Positions 33,364 to 44,014 are shown, counted from the stretch's first letter. The stretch: DNA of 64,000 bases from QHWK01 sp035259385 (GCA_035259385.1 DATFWL010000443.1:1-64000), one strand, 5' to 3'. Program-made: numbers and translations. The notes: generated from the sequence alone by a model not told the origin.

Positions 33364-34002
33364 TCAGACGATGTGATTGTTGATGGCGTATTGAATCAGT
33401 TCGGCCGTGGTCTTGATTTGCAGCTGCGCCATCAACTGATACTTGTGGAACGCGACGGTGCGTGGTGCAATATGCAGGATCGCCGCGGCCTCTTTCATCG
33501 AATGCCCCTCGGCGACGAGCTGCAGGATTTCCCGCTGCCGCGGCGTCAGCGCCGCCGGGCGCTCGGCGGTGTGGAGCATCGACCCGACGAGGCCCTCCGT
33601 CACGAGCGGCGTCACGTACGAATGATGGGCGGCGACTTCACGAATGGCCGTCAGCAGCTCCGACGCCGCCGAGCGTTTGAGCACATACCCGGAAGCGCCC
33701 GCGCGGAAGGCTTCCGCGGCAAGGTCCGGATCCTCGTTCATGGTCACGAAGATGATCCGGATATCCGGCTGCGTGCGCTTGATTTGCCGGACCGCATCCA
33801 GCCCGTTCAGCAGCGGCATCGCCACGTCGACGACGATCACGTCGGGGCGCAGCGACGAGGCCGCGTGCACCAGATCGCGGCCGTTCGACACGGTCCCGAC
33901 CACCTCACACGCGTCGGACAATAGCTTTCGGAATGCTTCGAGGAGAAGCGTGTGGTCATCGGCGAGGAGGACGCGCGGTTTGTCGGTGGCTCTCGGGGGC
34001 AT
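33364..34002 (-). CDS. NarL/LuxR-family response regulator B
   Basis: 212 residues. The receiver contains LLADDH, phospho-acceptor Asp59 (VIVVDVAMPLLNG) and YVLKRSAASEL. The LuxR-type HTH reads LTPRQREILQLVAEGHSMKE with APRTVAFHKYQ as recognition region. It is a close paralogue of the 27985 and 38664 products (the EAFRAGAS-YVLKRSAASEL block is nearly identical in all three). The start ATG at 34002 is divergent from a small lipoprotein gene, and the CTGTCA-type palindrome lies 42 nt upstream of this start. It may be autoregulated or controlled by a sister protein. Confidence 0.9.
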   Translation of the reverse strand: MPPRATDKPRVLLADDHTLLLEAFRKLLSDACEVVGTVSNGRDLVHAASSLRPDVIVVDVAMPLLNGLDAVRQIKRTQPDIRIIFVTMNEDPDLAAEAFRAGASGYVLKRSAASELLTAIREVAAHHSYVTPLVTEGLVGSMLHTAERPAALTPRQREILQLVAEGHSMKEAAAILHIAPRTVAFHKYQLMAQLQIKTTAELIQYAINNHIV

Positions 34003-34044
34003 CGATTGGCCTGACGTTATAGCAATCTCGGCGACGTGCTGAAA

Positions 34045-34060
34045 CTGTCAATTCTAACAG
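34045..34060. promoter_or_regulatory. CTGTCA-N4-TAACAG palindrome, site 2
   Basis: CTGTCAATTCTAACAG, one arm base differs from site 1; same 4-bp spacer. It lies 42 nt from the response regulator B start and 56 nt from the divergent lipoprotein start. Confidence 0.55.
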
Positions 34061-34116
34061 TCGCAGGCGGCGGCGGACGACCAAACCGGATTCAGATGAG
34101 CAGAGGGGGATTCAAC

Positions 34117-34578
34117 ATGACAAGGTGGATTCTCGCCGGATGTGCCATTGCGTCGCTCGTGGCGTGTGATACGTCGGACACGGCAACCTTGACGTCGAGC
34201 TCCGTCCTCCGGCCCGACGTCGGGGCGAATGTCCTGATCTCGCCTGCGACATTCGTCATCGGAACGCCAGTCGCCCGCGCCTGCCCCGGGGGAGTGTTCA
34301 GTCCGGCCTTCGCGCTCGTCATCACGCCGGTGAGCTCGCGGAACATGTCGTTCCGCAGCGCCACGTTCCGGTTGATCGACGGGACGACGCCGGGCCCGAG
34401 CGTCACGTTCCCGCAGCCGCAGCTGACCAACATGTTCGGGACCCTGGTGATCAGCCAGCCTCGCACGTTCAACTTCGCGCCCGCGTTCGCCTGTCCCACG
34501 ACGCTGCCCCGCGCGATGCAGGCGGAGGTCGTCATGGACGACGGGCAGCACCTGACGGCGAGCATGACGCTGCAATAG
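34117..34578 (+). CDS. small lipoprotein of unknown function
   Basis: 153 residues from ATG 34117, with AGAGGGGG 7 nt upstream; the frame extends to 34036, but that part lacks an SD. MTRWILAGCAIASLVAC has a lipobox (LVAC) with Cys17 as the acylation site. The mature part is Thr/Ser/Pro-rich with beta-strand character (ALVITPVSSRNMSFRSATFR; MQAEVVMDDGQHLTASMTL) and has two cysteine positions (ARACPG, FACPTT) that could bridge. Its role is unknown; divergence from a response regulator with an intervening palindrome suggests co-regulation. Confidence 0.6.
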   Translation: MTRWILAGCAIASLVACDTSDTATLTSSSVLRPDVGANVLISPATFVIGTPVARACPGGVFSPAFALVITPVSSRNMSFRSATFRLIDGTTPGPSVTFPQPQLTNMFGTLVISQPRTFNFAPAFACPTTLPRAMQAEVVMDDGQHLTASMTLQ

Positions 34579-34664
34579 CGAGAGTCTGCGGTCCCGTTCG
34601 ATTCCGGCGTTTGCGGCCACGTCAAGGTCGCATATGATTGCCGTCGCCCGGAGTCGGAGGGGAC

Positions 34665-35519
34665 ATGTCGAGCGAGCTCTCGATGCCAGTTCGCAGACTG
34701 GAATCTGGAATCAGAGCGACACGCGTGATCCGGATGGCACGGCGGCGATCGGCGGTCTCGATCGCGGCCGCGCTGGTCGCCCTGTGTGCGCCGCTGGTCT
34801 CGGCGGCGGCCGGCTCCAAGGTCTGGCCAGGACGGTACGAGGAGTACGAAGCGTTCCTGAAGTCGGCGGAATTCGATCGCTTCGACGACATCGACGTCGG
34901 TGTCACGCGGCCGAGGCACGGATTCTTCAAGCCTGGCGGCCTCGCCGCCGGCGCAACCGTCAAGCGGCTGCCTCCGGGACGAAACCGCGGCTTTTACGAA
35001 AGCTACAAATCGGAAATCGCCGCCTACCGGGTCGATCGGCTGCTGCGGCTCGACATGGTGCCGCCCACCGTCGAGCGGCGGGTCGACGGCGATCTCGTCT
35101 CGGTCCAGCTCTGGGTCGAGAACGTGCGAACGATCAAGGAAGTCCAGCGCGTGAAGGACCACGCGCCTGACGTGGCGGCCTGGAACCGCGAGGTGTACCG
35201 GCAGCGTGTGTTCGACGATCTCGTCGCGAACATCGACTCCAACGCCGGCAACCTGCTGATCGATCCGGCCTGGAACATCATCAAGGTCGATCACTCGCGC
35301 TGCTTCGCGGAGTCGAAGATGCCGTTCGAACTGACGCGGATCGATCGGCCGCTGTTCACGCGGCTGCAGGAACTCGACGACGCCGCGCTTCAGCGCGAGA
35401 TCGGCGAGTGGGTGGAACGGGGCGAAATCGCAGCGCTGCTGGACCGCCGCGACCGGATCGTCAAGAAGTTCAAGGAGTTGATCGCCCGCCAGGGCGAGGC
35501 GCGTGTGCTCCTGCCGTAG
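34665..35519 (+). CDS. exported protein with HipA/PI-kinase-like catalytic core
   Basis: 284 residues from ATG 34665 after GGAGGGGAC; an in-frame ATG at 34734 would start right at the signal peptide (MARRRSAVSIAAALVALCAP). The motif FDDLVANIDSNAGNLLIDPA followed by IIKVDHSRCF has the D-x5-N loop plus (I/V)DH pattern of atypical kinases of the HipA, Fam20C and PI3K-like superfamily. FFKPGGLAAGATVKRLPPG may supply the nucleotide-binding part. If so it would be an extracytoplasmic kinase-fold protein acting without cytoplasmic ATP, or a pseudokinase. The family name and substrate are not certain. Confidence 0.5.
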   Translation: MSSELSMPVRRLESGIRATRVIRMARRRSAVSIAAALVALCAPLVSAAAGSKVWPGRYEEYEAFLKSAEFDRFDDIDVGVTRPRHGFFKPGGLAAGATVKRLPPGRNRGFYESYKSEIAAYRVDRLLRLDMVPPTVERRVDGDLVSVQLWVENVRTIKEVQRVKDHAPDVAAWNREVYRQRVFDDLVANIDSNAGNLLIDPAWNIIKVDHSRCFAESKMPFELTRIDRPLFTRLQELDDAALQREIGEWVERGEIAALLDRRDRIVKKFKELIARQGEARVLLP

Positions 35520-35683
35520 ACCGTCGCCGAATCAGTCGCCGTTGCCGTCCCGTCGGTGATGGGCGCCTGCCGATAGGCCGGCCATTCGGCCTTCCCCCGG
35601 CCTTTAACCGGCAGATTTTCTTCGACCCTTCCGCTGCGCTTCGCCTTACACTTGCTGGCACAGTATCTGCCTCTAGCGGACTT

Positions 35684-36484
35684 ATGAACCTCGGCCGGGT
35701 CTCCGTCCTGGTCGGCACGTGCATTGTCCTTACCGCCCTGGATTCCCTGGCCCAGGATCTCGTCCCCCCGCCGCTCCCGTCGCGCGAGGTCGGTCCGGGC
35801 GTCGTGTACGGCATGCCCGACGACACCGACTGGACCGGTCGCATCGCGGAAGTGCAGCGCTGGGTCACCGAGTTCAGGTCGTGGCAGAAGTGGGACGCGC
35901 AGTGGCACAACAAGCAGGAACCCGGCTGGCTGGGCGTGCGCGAGCGGCGCAAGCGGCCGGATCCGCCCGCGTGGCTCGACGCGGAATGTGTCGACGCATC
36001 GCTGGATCAGGGGCTGCTTGCATCCGCCTGCCGCGCGCTCATCGACTGGAAAGACGACGACGTCGTCGCGCTGCTGCGACGTGAAGCGGTCACCGCGCGC
36101 GCGCAGCAGGAAGCGCCGACGAAGACCCTGTGGTGGGAGCACATTCACGTCGACGCGCTGTGGCCGATGGCGCAGTGGGGAAGCAGCGTGCTCGGCGTGG
36201 TCGGGATGCACGCGTCGGTGGACATCGCCGGCCGGTTTCAGGTCTTCGTCGCCCCGGGCGCGATGGTCCTGAATCTTCCGAACGGTCAGAGGCGCGAGTG
36301 GAAGCCGGCGACCGACTGGGGTATCGGCTACCGGCTCTTCGACTTCACGTTTCCGGGGACCGAGCGCCGTGCGAGCCTGAACCTGAATCTCGCCAAGGCC
36401 TGGGTGCTGGCCGATCCAATCGGCGCCTTCCCCGGCACGGTCGATCTCCTGGGCTTCTCGCTCACGTTCAAGCGGTCGAAGTAG
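35684..36484 (+). CDS. exported protein of unknown function
   Basis: 266 residues from ATG 35684; the frame is open to 35408, but that part overlaps the previous gene. A signal peptide ends near ALDSLAQD. The first half is rich in Trp and charged residues (WVTEFRSWQKWDAQWHNKQE), then WLDAECVDASLDQGLLASAC with two cysteines. The second half looks beta-rich and ends VDLLGFSLTFKRSK, which could be an outer-membrane-associated barrel or sandwich (GRFQVFVAPGAMVLNLPNGQ). It converges on the sigma-54 activator gene, 13 nt between stops. I do not recognise the family. Confidence 0.55.
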   Translation: MNLGRVSVLVGTCIVLTALDSLAQDLVPPPLPSREVGPGVVYGMPDDTDWTGRIAEVQRWVTEFRSWQKWDAQWHNKQEPGWLGVRERRKRPDPPAWLDAECVDASLDQGLLASACRALIDWKDDDVVALLRREAVTARAQQEAPTKTLWWEHIHVDALWPMAQWGSSVLGVVGMHASVDIAGRFQVFVAPGAMVLNLPNGQRREWKPATDWGIGYRLFDFTFPGTERRASLNLNLAKAWVLADPIGAFPGTVDLLGFSLTFKRSK

Positions 36485-36497
36485 CGGGAAGTACGTG

Positions 36498-38561
<2,064 letters not shown>

Positions 38562-38618
38562 GGTGACCGTCCGTCCAGATTTGCGGACGCGACGATACGC
38601 GCGAAGGCCGGCGGATCA

Positions 38619-38634
38619 CTATGCACATACGGCA
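38619..38634 (-). promoter_or_regulatory. TGCCG-N5-GCATAG element, copy 8
   Basis: On the plus strand CTATGCACATACGGCA, 57 nt upstream of the sigma-54 activator start. Confidence 0.55.
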
Positions 38635-38663
38635 TGACCGCAAGGAGCAGAGTGGTCGAGTGG

Positions 38664-39299
38664 TCAGACGATGTGATGCTTGACCGCGAACTGTACGAGC
38701 TCGGCGGAGGTTTTGAGATGGAGCATCTCCATGATGCGGTATTTGTGAAAGGCCACTGTGCGAGGCACGATGTTGAGGATCGCGCCGATTTCCTTCATGG
38801 AGTGTCCGCTTGCCAGGAGCTTGACGACTTCCCGCTGCCGGTCGGTGAGCTGCACGGCTCGATCACGCGCCGTCCCGGCGGCACGTGTCATCGCGCCGGT
38901 CAGGCCGTCTGCGATGAGCGGGGTGACGTACGACTGATGTCGCGCCACGTCGCGAATCGCCGCGAGCAGTTCCGAGGCCGCCGAGCGCTTCAGCACGTAC
39001 GCCGACGCGCCGGCTCGAAAGGCCTCCGCCGCAACGTCGGGGTCCTCGTTCATCGTCAGGAAGACTATCCGCGTGTCGGGGGTGGTCTGCTTCAGCCGTC
39101 GCGCCGCCTCGAGACCGTTGAGCAGCGGCATCGCCATATCGAGAATGACCACGTCCGGCTTCAAGCGGGCCGCTTCGGCGAGCAACCGCTGACCGTCGGC
39201 GGCGCGGCCGACGACGTCACAGTGGTCCTCGAGCAGTTTTTCCACCGCGTCGAGAAACAGCGTGTGGTCGTCAGCGAGCAGGATCTGCGGCCGACTCAT
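38664..39299 (-). CDS. NarL/LuxR-family response regulator C
   Basis: 211 residues. The receiver has LLADDH (Asp10/Asp11), phospho-acceptor Asp54 (VVILDMAMPLLNG) and YVLKRSAASELLAAI. The LuxR HTH has LTDRQREVVKLLASGHSMKE and VPRTVAFHKYRIME. It is the third member of the paralogous set (27985, 33364, 38664). Here it is divergent from the PAS protein with Asn in place of the kinase His (39517), which may be its vestigial partner. The 217-bp gap between the two carries no CTGTCA palindrome. Confidence 0.9.
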   Translation of the reverse strand: MSRPQILLADDHTLFLDAVEKLLEDHCDVVGRAADGQRLLAEAARLKPDVVILDMAMPLLNGLEAARRLKQTTPDTRIVFLTMNEDPDVAAEAFRAGASAYVLKRSAASELLAAIRDVARHQSYVTPLIADGLTGAMTRAAGTARDRAVQLTDRQREVVKLLASGHSMKEIGAILNIVPRTVAFHKYRIMEMLHLKTSAELVQFAVKHHIV

Positions 39300-39516
39300 G
39301 GTCGCCGTCCGATCGTACGCGAAAACCGGACGTCAGCCCAGCCGATATGACGGCGCCATCGACCGGTCTGGGCGAGCCGGACGCGCCGATCTGCGCCGGC
39401 ACGTGCCGGCCGGCCGTCAGAGATTGAGGCAGGGCCAGGGCGTGCGAATCGGCGCAACTGCTTTGATCATAGTGAATTGAACGGAGGCGGGACCTGAAGA
39501 CGCGAGGGCACAGCCC

Positions 39517-40623
39517 GTGCTCGTCGCTCTTCATCGGATGACCGACCCGACATTCTTACCTCCGCTCGACGTTTATCGATCGCTCGTCGCCGACGCCGCC
39601 GAAGGAATCACCGTCGTCGATCCGCGCGGGACAATCCTTTTCGAGAACCATGCGGCCGTCCGCCTGTTCGGATGGGAAACCGGCATCGGCCACCGGCTGT
39701 TCGACACGGTTCACGCCACTACCCTGACGCGGCTGCGACAGACGATCGCGGACGTCGTCGGCACACCCGGCTTGCGCAAACAGGTGACGGCGCGGCTCCG
39801 ACACCGCGACGGGCGGTGGCTCACCGTGCGCGCGACGTGCCACGGCATCGAACCGTCGGACGCGCCGCTGGCCGCGGTGCACTGGATCGACATCAGCGAC
39901 TACGAGTTGCTCGAATCGCGGCTCCGCCACGTGCAGAAACTGCTGACGCTCGGCCGGATGATCTCCGCGGTCGCGAACGATCTCGACGCCGCGCTGGGAA
40001 CCATTCGCCTGCACCTCACCGCCCTGATCGAATCACGGCTGGACGAGCTGCGCCGTTTCCGCCTGGAGTCCATCCTCCGCGCGACGAGCGCGGCCTCGGT
40101 CGTCGCGAGCACGCTGCGCGGCTACGCGCGCACGGCGCCGATCGCGGCCGATCTGGTCGACGCCAACGATCTCCTGCGCGCCATCCGCCTTCAGCTGGAA
40201 AACGACACGTGGCTGGTGATCGATGCGACGGCCAACCGGCACAGCGTGCTCGTCGATCGCCGGTGCCTGCAGGATGGGCTCATCGATCTCGCACGCGCGT
40301 TCCATCATGCGATGCCGCCGGACTCGGTCGTCACGATGACGACCCGTACGCCCGCGTCGGGCCTGCCGGGCACGCGTCAGACCACGCATGTCGTGATCGA
40401 AGTCGGCCGCTCGAGCGCTGGGCTCGAAGAGGAGGTCGGGTGGTTCGAGTCGTGGAGCGTCAAGCCGGTGTCGGGCTCGATCATGCTGTCGATCGCGATG
40501 CTCGAAGATGCGGTCGGCTACTTCGGCGGCTCGGTGGAGGTCACCTCGGTCGGGCAGGCGCCGTCGGCTGTTCGCATCTGGCTGCCGCTCGAGTCGTCAT
40601 CCGACGATCCCGCGCCGGCCTGA
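39517..40623 (+). CDS. PAS protein with degenerate histidine-kinase core (phospho-acceptor His replaced by Asn)
   Basis: 368 residues from GTG 39517 (GAGGG 8 nt upstream; ATG 39538 is an alternative). A PAS domain (about 18-128) precedes the line LGRMISAVANDLDAALGTIR. In a normal kinase this reads like LG-LAGGIAHD-NN-L, so the acceptor His position is Asn154. The C-terminal part keeps a VCGxG-like end (AMLEDAVGYFGGSVEVTS) but shows no clear Asn-box or DxGxG box. It probably cannot autophosphorylate; it may sense a signal and act through protein contacts, or be a remnant. Response regulator C is divergently encoded. Confidence 0.7.
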   Translation: MLVALHRMTDPTFLPPLDVYRSLVADAAEGITVVDPRGTILFENHAAVRLFGWETGIGHRLFDTVHATTLTRLRQTIADVVGTPGLRKQVTARLRHRDGRWLTVRATCHGIEPSDAPLAAVHWIDISDYELLESRLRHVQKLLTLGRMISAVANDLDAALGTIRLHLTALIESRLDELRRFRLESILRATSAASVVASTLRGYARTAPIAADLVDANDLLRAIRLQLENDTWLVIDATANRHSVLVDRRCLQDGLIDLARAFHHAMPPDSVVTMTTRTPASGLPGTRQTTHVVIEVGRSSAGLEEEVGWFESWSVKPVSGSIMLSIAMLEDAVGYFGGSVEVTSVGQAPSAVRIWLPLESSSDDPAPA

Positions 40624-40644
40624 GCAGCCGCACGTTCGCGGCGC

Positions 40645-40660
40645 TGCCGGATCTGCATAG
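40645..40660 (+). promoter_or_regulatory. TGCCG-N5-GCATAG element, copy 9
   Basis: TGCCGGATCTGCATAG, 32 nt before the ATG of the VcgC/VcgE-type gene. Confidence 0.6.
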
Positions 40661-40692
40661 TCTGGCACTGCCCGCGCTGAAATCATTCGGGC

Positions 40693-41160
40693 ATGACTCG
40701 AATGATCAGATCGTCCCTGCTCGTCGTGTCTCTGATCGCGCTGCTGGCGCCGGCAGGCCTGTTTGCCCAGACGACGGGCGGCAAGGCGCCGAGTGCCGAC
40801 CTCATTCAGCCGCTGGCGAAGGAACTGAGTTCGACCCCCAAGCAGGCGGAAGGCGCGGCGGGCGCGCTCTTCGCACTTGCGAAGACGCGGCTCGCTCCTG
40901 ATGACTTCACCAAAATAGCGGGCGCGGTTCCGGGCATGGACCAGTTGCTCGCCGCTGCGCCGAAGGCGACGTCGCCGGCGGTGTCGATGGCCTCGGCGCT
41001 GGGCGGACAGGCCGCGGGGCTCGCGAGCGCCGTGAGCGCCTTCTCCGCGCTCGGGTTGAAGCCGGAGCTCGTCGCCAAGGCGATCCCAATCCTGACCCAG
41101 TACGTCGGCAAGATGGGAGGACCCGCGCTTGCCTCGCTGCTCGGCGGCGTCCTGAAGTAG
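40693..41160 (+). CDS. exported DUF2780 (VcgC/VcgE-like) protein
   Basis: 155 residues, ATG 40693. A signal peptide (about 1-25, ending GLFAQ) precedes LIQPLAKELSSTPKQAEGAA, then GALFALAKTRLAPDDFTKIA, GAVPGMDQLLAAAPK and a C-terminal Gly/Ala-rich LKPELVAKAIPILTQYVGKM. This order of elements is the DUF2780/VcgC-VcgE pattern. The protein should be periplasmic or secreted and mostly helical. Function is not known. The next gene begins 7 nt later. Confidence 0.75.
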   Translation: MTRMIRSSLLVVSLIALLAPAGLFAQTTGGKAPSADLIQPLAKELSSTPKQAEGAAGALFALAKTRLAPDDFTKIAGAVPGMDQLLAAAPKATSPAVSMASALGGQAAGLASAVSAFSALGLKPELVAKAIPILTQYVGKMGGPALASLLGGVLK

Positions 41161-41167
41161 GCCGCGG

Positions 41168-41833
41168 TTGGAGAGCCGGCTGGCGTGGACCGTCGCGCTC
41201 GGCGCGGTGATCGGCTCGTCGTGCGCGCCGAATTACACCGTGCCTGTCGACCGGGAGATCTATTCGGCGGTCGACACCTCGCCGTTTCAGCGCGTCTTCG
41301 TTGCCGGCTTCTTTGCGGGGGGCAGTCACTCGATCGACACCAACGTGGAAACGGTGCGGCTGCTGCGGAGTCAGCTGCGGTCGCGCTCGCACCTGCACGT
41401 GATCGAGAGCGATCCGATCGAGGTGTCCGATCCGGAGGCCGCATCGGACGTCGCGTACTGGCGCGAGATCGGCGAGGAATTACAGGAGCCGCTCATCGTG
41501 ACGGGCAGCGCGGTGTTCAAGCCGGTGAGCCGATCGCGCTCGTCGTTGCAGGTCGCGGAGCTCAGCGCGCCGTCGCTGCGGCGGCGCGAGCTGCCGACCC
41601 GCATCTACATTCAACAATCGGGCTACCAGCTGCGCCTGACCGTGGCGTTGATCGACGGCCGGAGCGGCGTGATGATGCGAAGCGACACGATGCAGGAAGA
41701 AGTGCTCTACGGATCAGAGCAGCAGGTGCCTGCGCTCTCGGGATACTTTGATCTCATGAACCGCATCCTGCCGAATTTCCTCGCCACGCTCGTCGATCAC
41801 CGCGTCGAGGGAACCCGCGTCCTCCTCAAGTAA
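41168..41833 (+). CDS. putative lipoprotein of unknown function
   Basis: 221 residues from TTG 41168. WTVALGAVIGSSC gives a lipobox with Cys19. The mature part has an alpha/beta pattern with strands such as RVFVAGFFAGG, LHVIESDPIEV and LIVTGSAVFKPV, and a C-terminal LRLTVALIDGRSGVMMRSD, which resembles TolB-N/CsgG-like lipoproteins that sum up variables of envelope complexes (only by eye). It follows the DUF2780 gene by 7 nt and precedes MscS by 42 nt, probably in the same transcript. Confidence 0.55.
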   Translation: MESRLAWTVALGAVIGSSCAPNYTVPVDREIYSAVDTSPFQRVFVAGFFAGGSHSIDTNVETVRLLRSQLRSRSHLHVIESDPIEVSDPEAASDVAYWREIGEELQEPLIVTGSAVFKPVSRSRSSLQVAELSAPSLRRRELPTRIYIQQSGYQLRLTVALIDGRSGVMMRSDTMQEEVLYGSEQQVPALSGYFDLMNRILPNFLATLVDHRVEGTRVLLK

Positions 41834-41875
41834 CGCGACCGCTGGCGGCAGCAGCGCGTCCGCACCGGAGGCATC

Positions 41876-42718
41876 ATGAACATCCAGGAGTTCATTCAGT
41901 CGTCGCTGCTCGCGGTCGGACGACTCGGCCTGCAGATCGCCGGCGCCCTTGCGTTGTGGCTCATCGGACGCCGGGCGATTCAGTTCGCCCTGCGGCTGAC
42001 GCGGCGCTGGCTGGATCGCCACCTCGTCGACGCGACGCTGGTCCGGTACATGGAAACCGCGACGTCGGTGCTGCTGAACGTCGTCCTCGTCGTGACGATC
42101 CTGGGCTCGTTCGGCGTCCAGACGACCACCTTTGCGGCCGCCATCGCGGCCGGCGGCGTGGCCATCGGCGTCGCCTGGGGCGGCCTGCTCGCCAACTTTG
42201 CCGCCGGCGTGTTCCTGGTCGTGCTGCGGCCGTTCAAAGTGGGGGACGCCGTCACGGCGGGCGGCGTCACCGGCACCGTCGAGTCGATCGGCCTCTTCGG
42301 AACCGTAATCAACTCGCCCGACAACGTGCAGACGATCGTGTCCAACAACAAGATCTTCGCCGAGACCATCCAGAACTTCTCGGCGAATCCCTACCGCCGA
42401 GTCGATCTCAGCGTCACGATCAACAACGCGGTCGATCACCGCGACGCCATCCGGCTGCTCAAGTTCCGGCTGTCGCAGATTCCGCATGTGCTGCCGTCGC
42501 CGGAGCCGGAAGTGGACATCCTGCAGCTCACGCCGGCGGGACCGCTGCTGTGCGTCCGCCCGTGCTGCAGCAACGCCCACTACGGACAGGTGTATTTCGA
42601 CACGATCCGGATGATTCGCGAAGCGTTCAACGAGGCAGGATTCCCGGTCGCCGTGCAGGGTCTGCAGATTCAGACGAGCAGCATCGATCATCTGCTCGGC
42701 TCGCAAGTCACCCACTGA
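41876..42718 (+). CDS. MscS-family mechanosensitive channel
   Basis: 280 residues, ATG 41876 with CGGAGGCATC upstream. Three membrane helices are visible (about 18-38, 60-80, 83-110). The pore-lining helix has the MscS pattern: AAAIAAGGVAIGVAWGGLLA then NFAAGVFLVVLRPFKVGDAV. The beta domain follows (VTGTVESIGLFGTVINSPDN; PYRRVDLSVTINNAVDHR) and then the C-terminal alpha/beta part. It is an inner-membrane tension-gated safety valve of the short E. coli MscS type. Its neighbours (DUF2780, lipoprotein) are likely co-transcribed. Confidence 0.9.
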   Translation: MNIQEFIQSSLLAVGRLGLQIAGALALWLIGRRAIQFALRLTRRWLDRHLVDATLVRYMETATSVLLNVVLVVTILGSFGVQTTTFAAAIAAGGVAIGVAWGGLLANFAAGVFLVVLRPFKVGDAVTAGGVTGTVESIGLFGTVINSPDNVQTIVSNNKIFAETIQNFSANPYRRVDLSVTINNAVDHRDAIRLLKFRLSQIPHVLPSPEPEVDILQLTPAGPLLCVRPCCSNAHYGQVYFDTIRMIREAFNEAGFPVAVQGLQIQTSSIDHLLGSQVTH

Positions 42719-42725
42719 AGGCCGC

Positions 42726-42757
42726 CGGGGCTGACGTCATGAATGGCGTCGGCCCCG
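42726..42757. terminator. strong bidirectional terminator hairpin
   Basis: CGGGGCTGACG (42726-42736) pairs with CGTCGGCCCCG (42747-42757), 11 bp with one G-U pair and a 10-nt loop, between the convergent MscS gene and the minus-strand exported-protein gene. Confidence 0.6.
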
Positions 42758-42797
42758 ACCCGCCGCGGTCGCTTTCGCCTGCCGTCCGCCGCCGAAC

Positions 42798-43418
42798 CTA
42801 CCCCTTCTCGGACTTGACGGTGGTCAGACGTACCGGTTCGCTGGAGTAGTTCTCGAGCTCGACGGTCTTCTTTTTCTTGTCGAAGGTGATCTTGGTCGCG
42901 TAGGCCATCTTGCCGTCGCCATTGCCGTCCTTGTCGAGATGAACCTCGATGAGCGTGAACGGGTAGTCGACGGTCCTGGGCTGGTTGCGCAGCTCGGCGA
43001 ACGACATGTAGCGATCGAACGCCATCACGATCCGGTGTCCGCCTTCAGGCAGGGCGGTATGCCAGGCGTACTTGACGTCCCATCCCAGCCGCAGGTTGTG
43101 TGGATCGGGACCCATGTAATTCGGAAAGCGCAGGCGGCCTTTCGCCGGCATCTTGACGAGCGTCTTGAGCAGTTCGTCCTGCCCTTTTTCGATCATCGTG
43201 CTGATGATGCGCTCGCGTTCCGCCGTCGTCGACCAGTTCGTCAGGCGGATCTCCACGATTCCCGACGAGCCTGGCCCGATGTTGCTCATGTTCACGGCGA
43301 ACGCCGTGAGGCGGAGCGGCAGCGCCGGCGCCTGCTGCGCCTTCAGATCGATGCCGCTCGATCCGGAGAGGACCGCAATCGCCAGGCCGGCCACGATCGT
43401 TCGTACCTCGTGCTGCAT
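42798..43418 (-). CDS. exported protein of unknown function, paralogue of the 30067 product
   Basis: 206 residues. A signal peptide ends near IDLKAQQ. The mature protein repeats the layout of the 30067 product: NWSTTAERERIISTMIEKGQ, LVKMPAKGRLRFPNY, LGWDVKYAWHTALPEGGHR, then VDYPFTLIEVHLDKDGNGDG with a calcium-loop-like Asp-rich turn. The C-terminal tail (KKKKTVELENYSSEPVRL) is basic. It converges on MscS with a strong hairpin between. It is probably co-transcribed with the gene at 43460 (41 nt gap). Role unknown. Confidence 0.6.
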   Translation of the reverse strand: MQHEVRTIVAGLAIAVLSGSSGIDLKAQQAPALPLRLTAFAVNMSNIGPGSSGIVEIRLTNWSTTAERERIISTMIEKGQDELLKTLVKMPAKGRLRFPNYMGPDPHNLRLGWDVKYAWHTALPEGGHRIVMAFDRYMSFAELRNQPRTVDYPFTLIEVHLDKDGNGDGKMAYATKITFDKKKKTVELENYSSEPVRLTTVKSEKG

Positions 43419-43459
43419 CGTCGTCTCCAGGTTCTGCCCGCGTCTTTCGGAACGCGTTC

Positions 43460-44014
43460 TTACTTCTTGGCTGGCACGACGCTCATGAGCACCGCTTCGG
43501 TGTAGGTGATCTCCAGCTTGTCGCCTGGTTTGACGCCTTCGAGGTTTTTCTTCTCCTCGACCTTGCGCGTCACCGTGCGTCCGTCATCGGTCACGACGGT
43601 GATAGACGGTATTGCCGGATCCACCGACTTCACCGTGACGGTTTTCTTGATCTGCGCGCTCATCGTGCCGCTCGGCGTCGGGCCGCGACCGCGGGTGATG
43701 GCCGCTTCGCCGGTCGTTCCCGCGGACGCGGTACCGGGCTTCTGGATCTGGACGACCACCGACGCCACGTAAGTCATGTCGATGGAGTCGCCGACCTTGA
43801 ATTCGTTGAAGCGCTGGATCTCCGGTCCGGCCCTGAAGCTGTCCTCGTCGCCGTCCTTGAAGCGCAGCGTGACGGTGCGAGTGGTCTGGTCGATCGCTTG
43901 AATCGTGGCCGTCTCGTGCAACGTCTGCGATCTCGAAACCGGTTGCTGCGCGAGCGCTGCACCGGACACGGCCCCGAAGAGTACGAGCAGAGCTGCGGTT
44001 CGAACATTCGTCAT
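43460..44014 (-). CDS. exported beta-rich protein of unknown function
   Basis: 184 residues from the ATG at 44014, with GGGAGG 4-5 nt upstream; a further in-frame start at 44029 lacks an SD. After the signal peptide (about 1-24, ending GAALAQQ) come two similar modules: ETATIQAIDQTTRTVTLRFK-DG with VGDSIDMTYVASVVVQIQK, and KTVTVKSVDPAIPSITVVTDDG with PGDKLEITYTEAVLMSVVP. Each looks like a small OB- or beta-barrel-type module, suggesting internal duplication. A role in the periplasm is likely; none is known. Confidence 0.6.
   Translation of the reverse strand: MTNVRTAALLVLFGAVSGAALAQQPVSRSQTLHETATIQAIDQTTRTVTLRFKDGDEDSFRAGPEIQRFNEFKVGDSIDMTYVASVVVQIQKPGTASAGTTGEAAITRGRGPTPSGTMSAQIKKTVTVKSVDPAIPSITVVTDDGRTVTRKVEEKKNLEGVKPGDKLEITYTEAVLMSVVPAKK

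Noticed and set aside
35656..35671. TGGCACAGTATCTGCC matches the sigma-54 GG-N10-GC spacing
   Set aside because: The start would fall about 2 nt before ATG 35684, leaving no leader; a similar match at 40663-40678 has the same problem. Likely chance.
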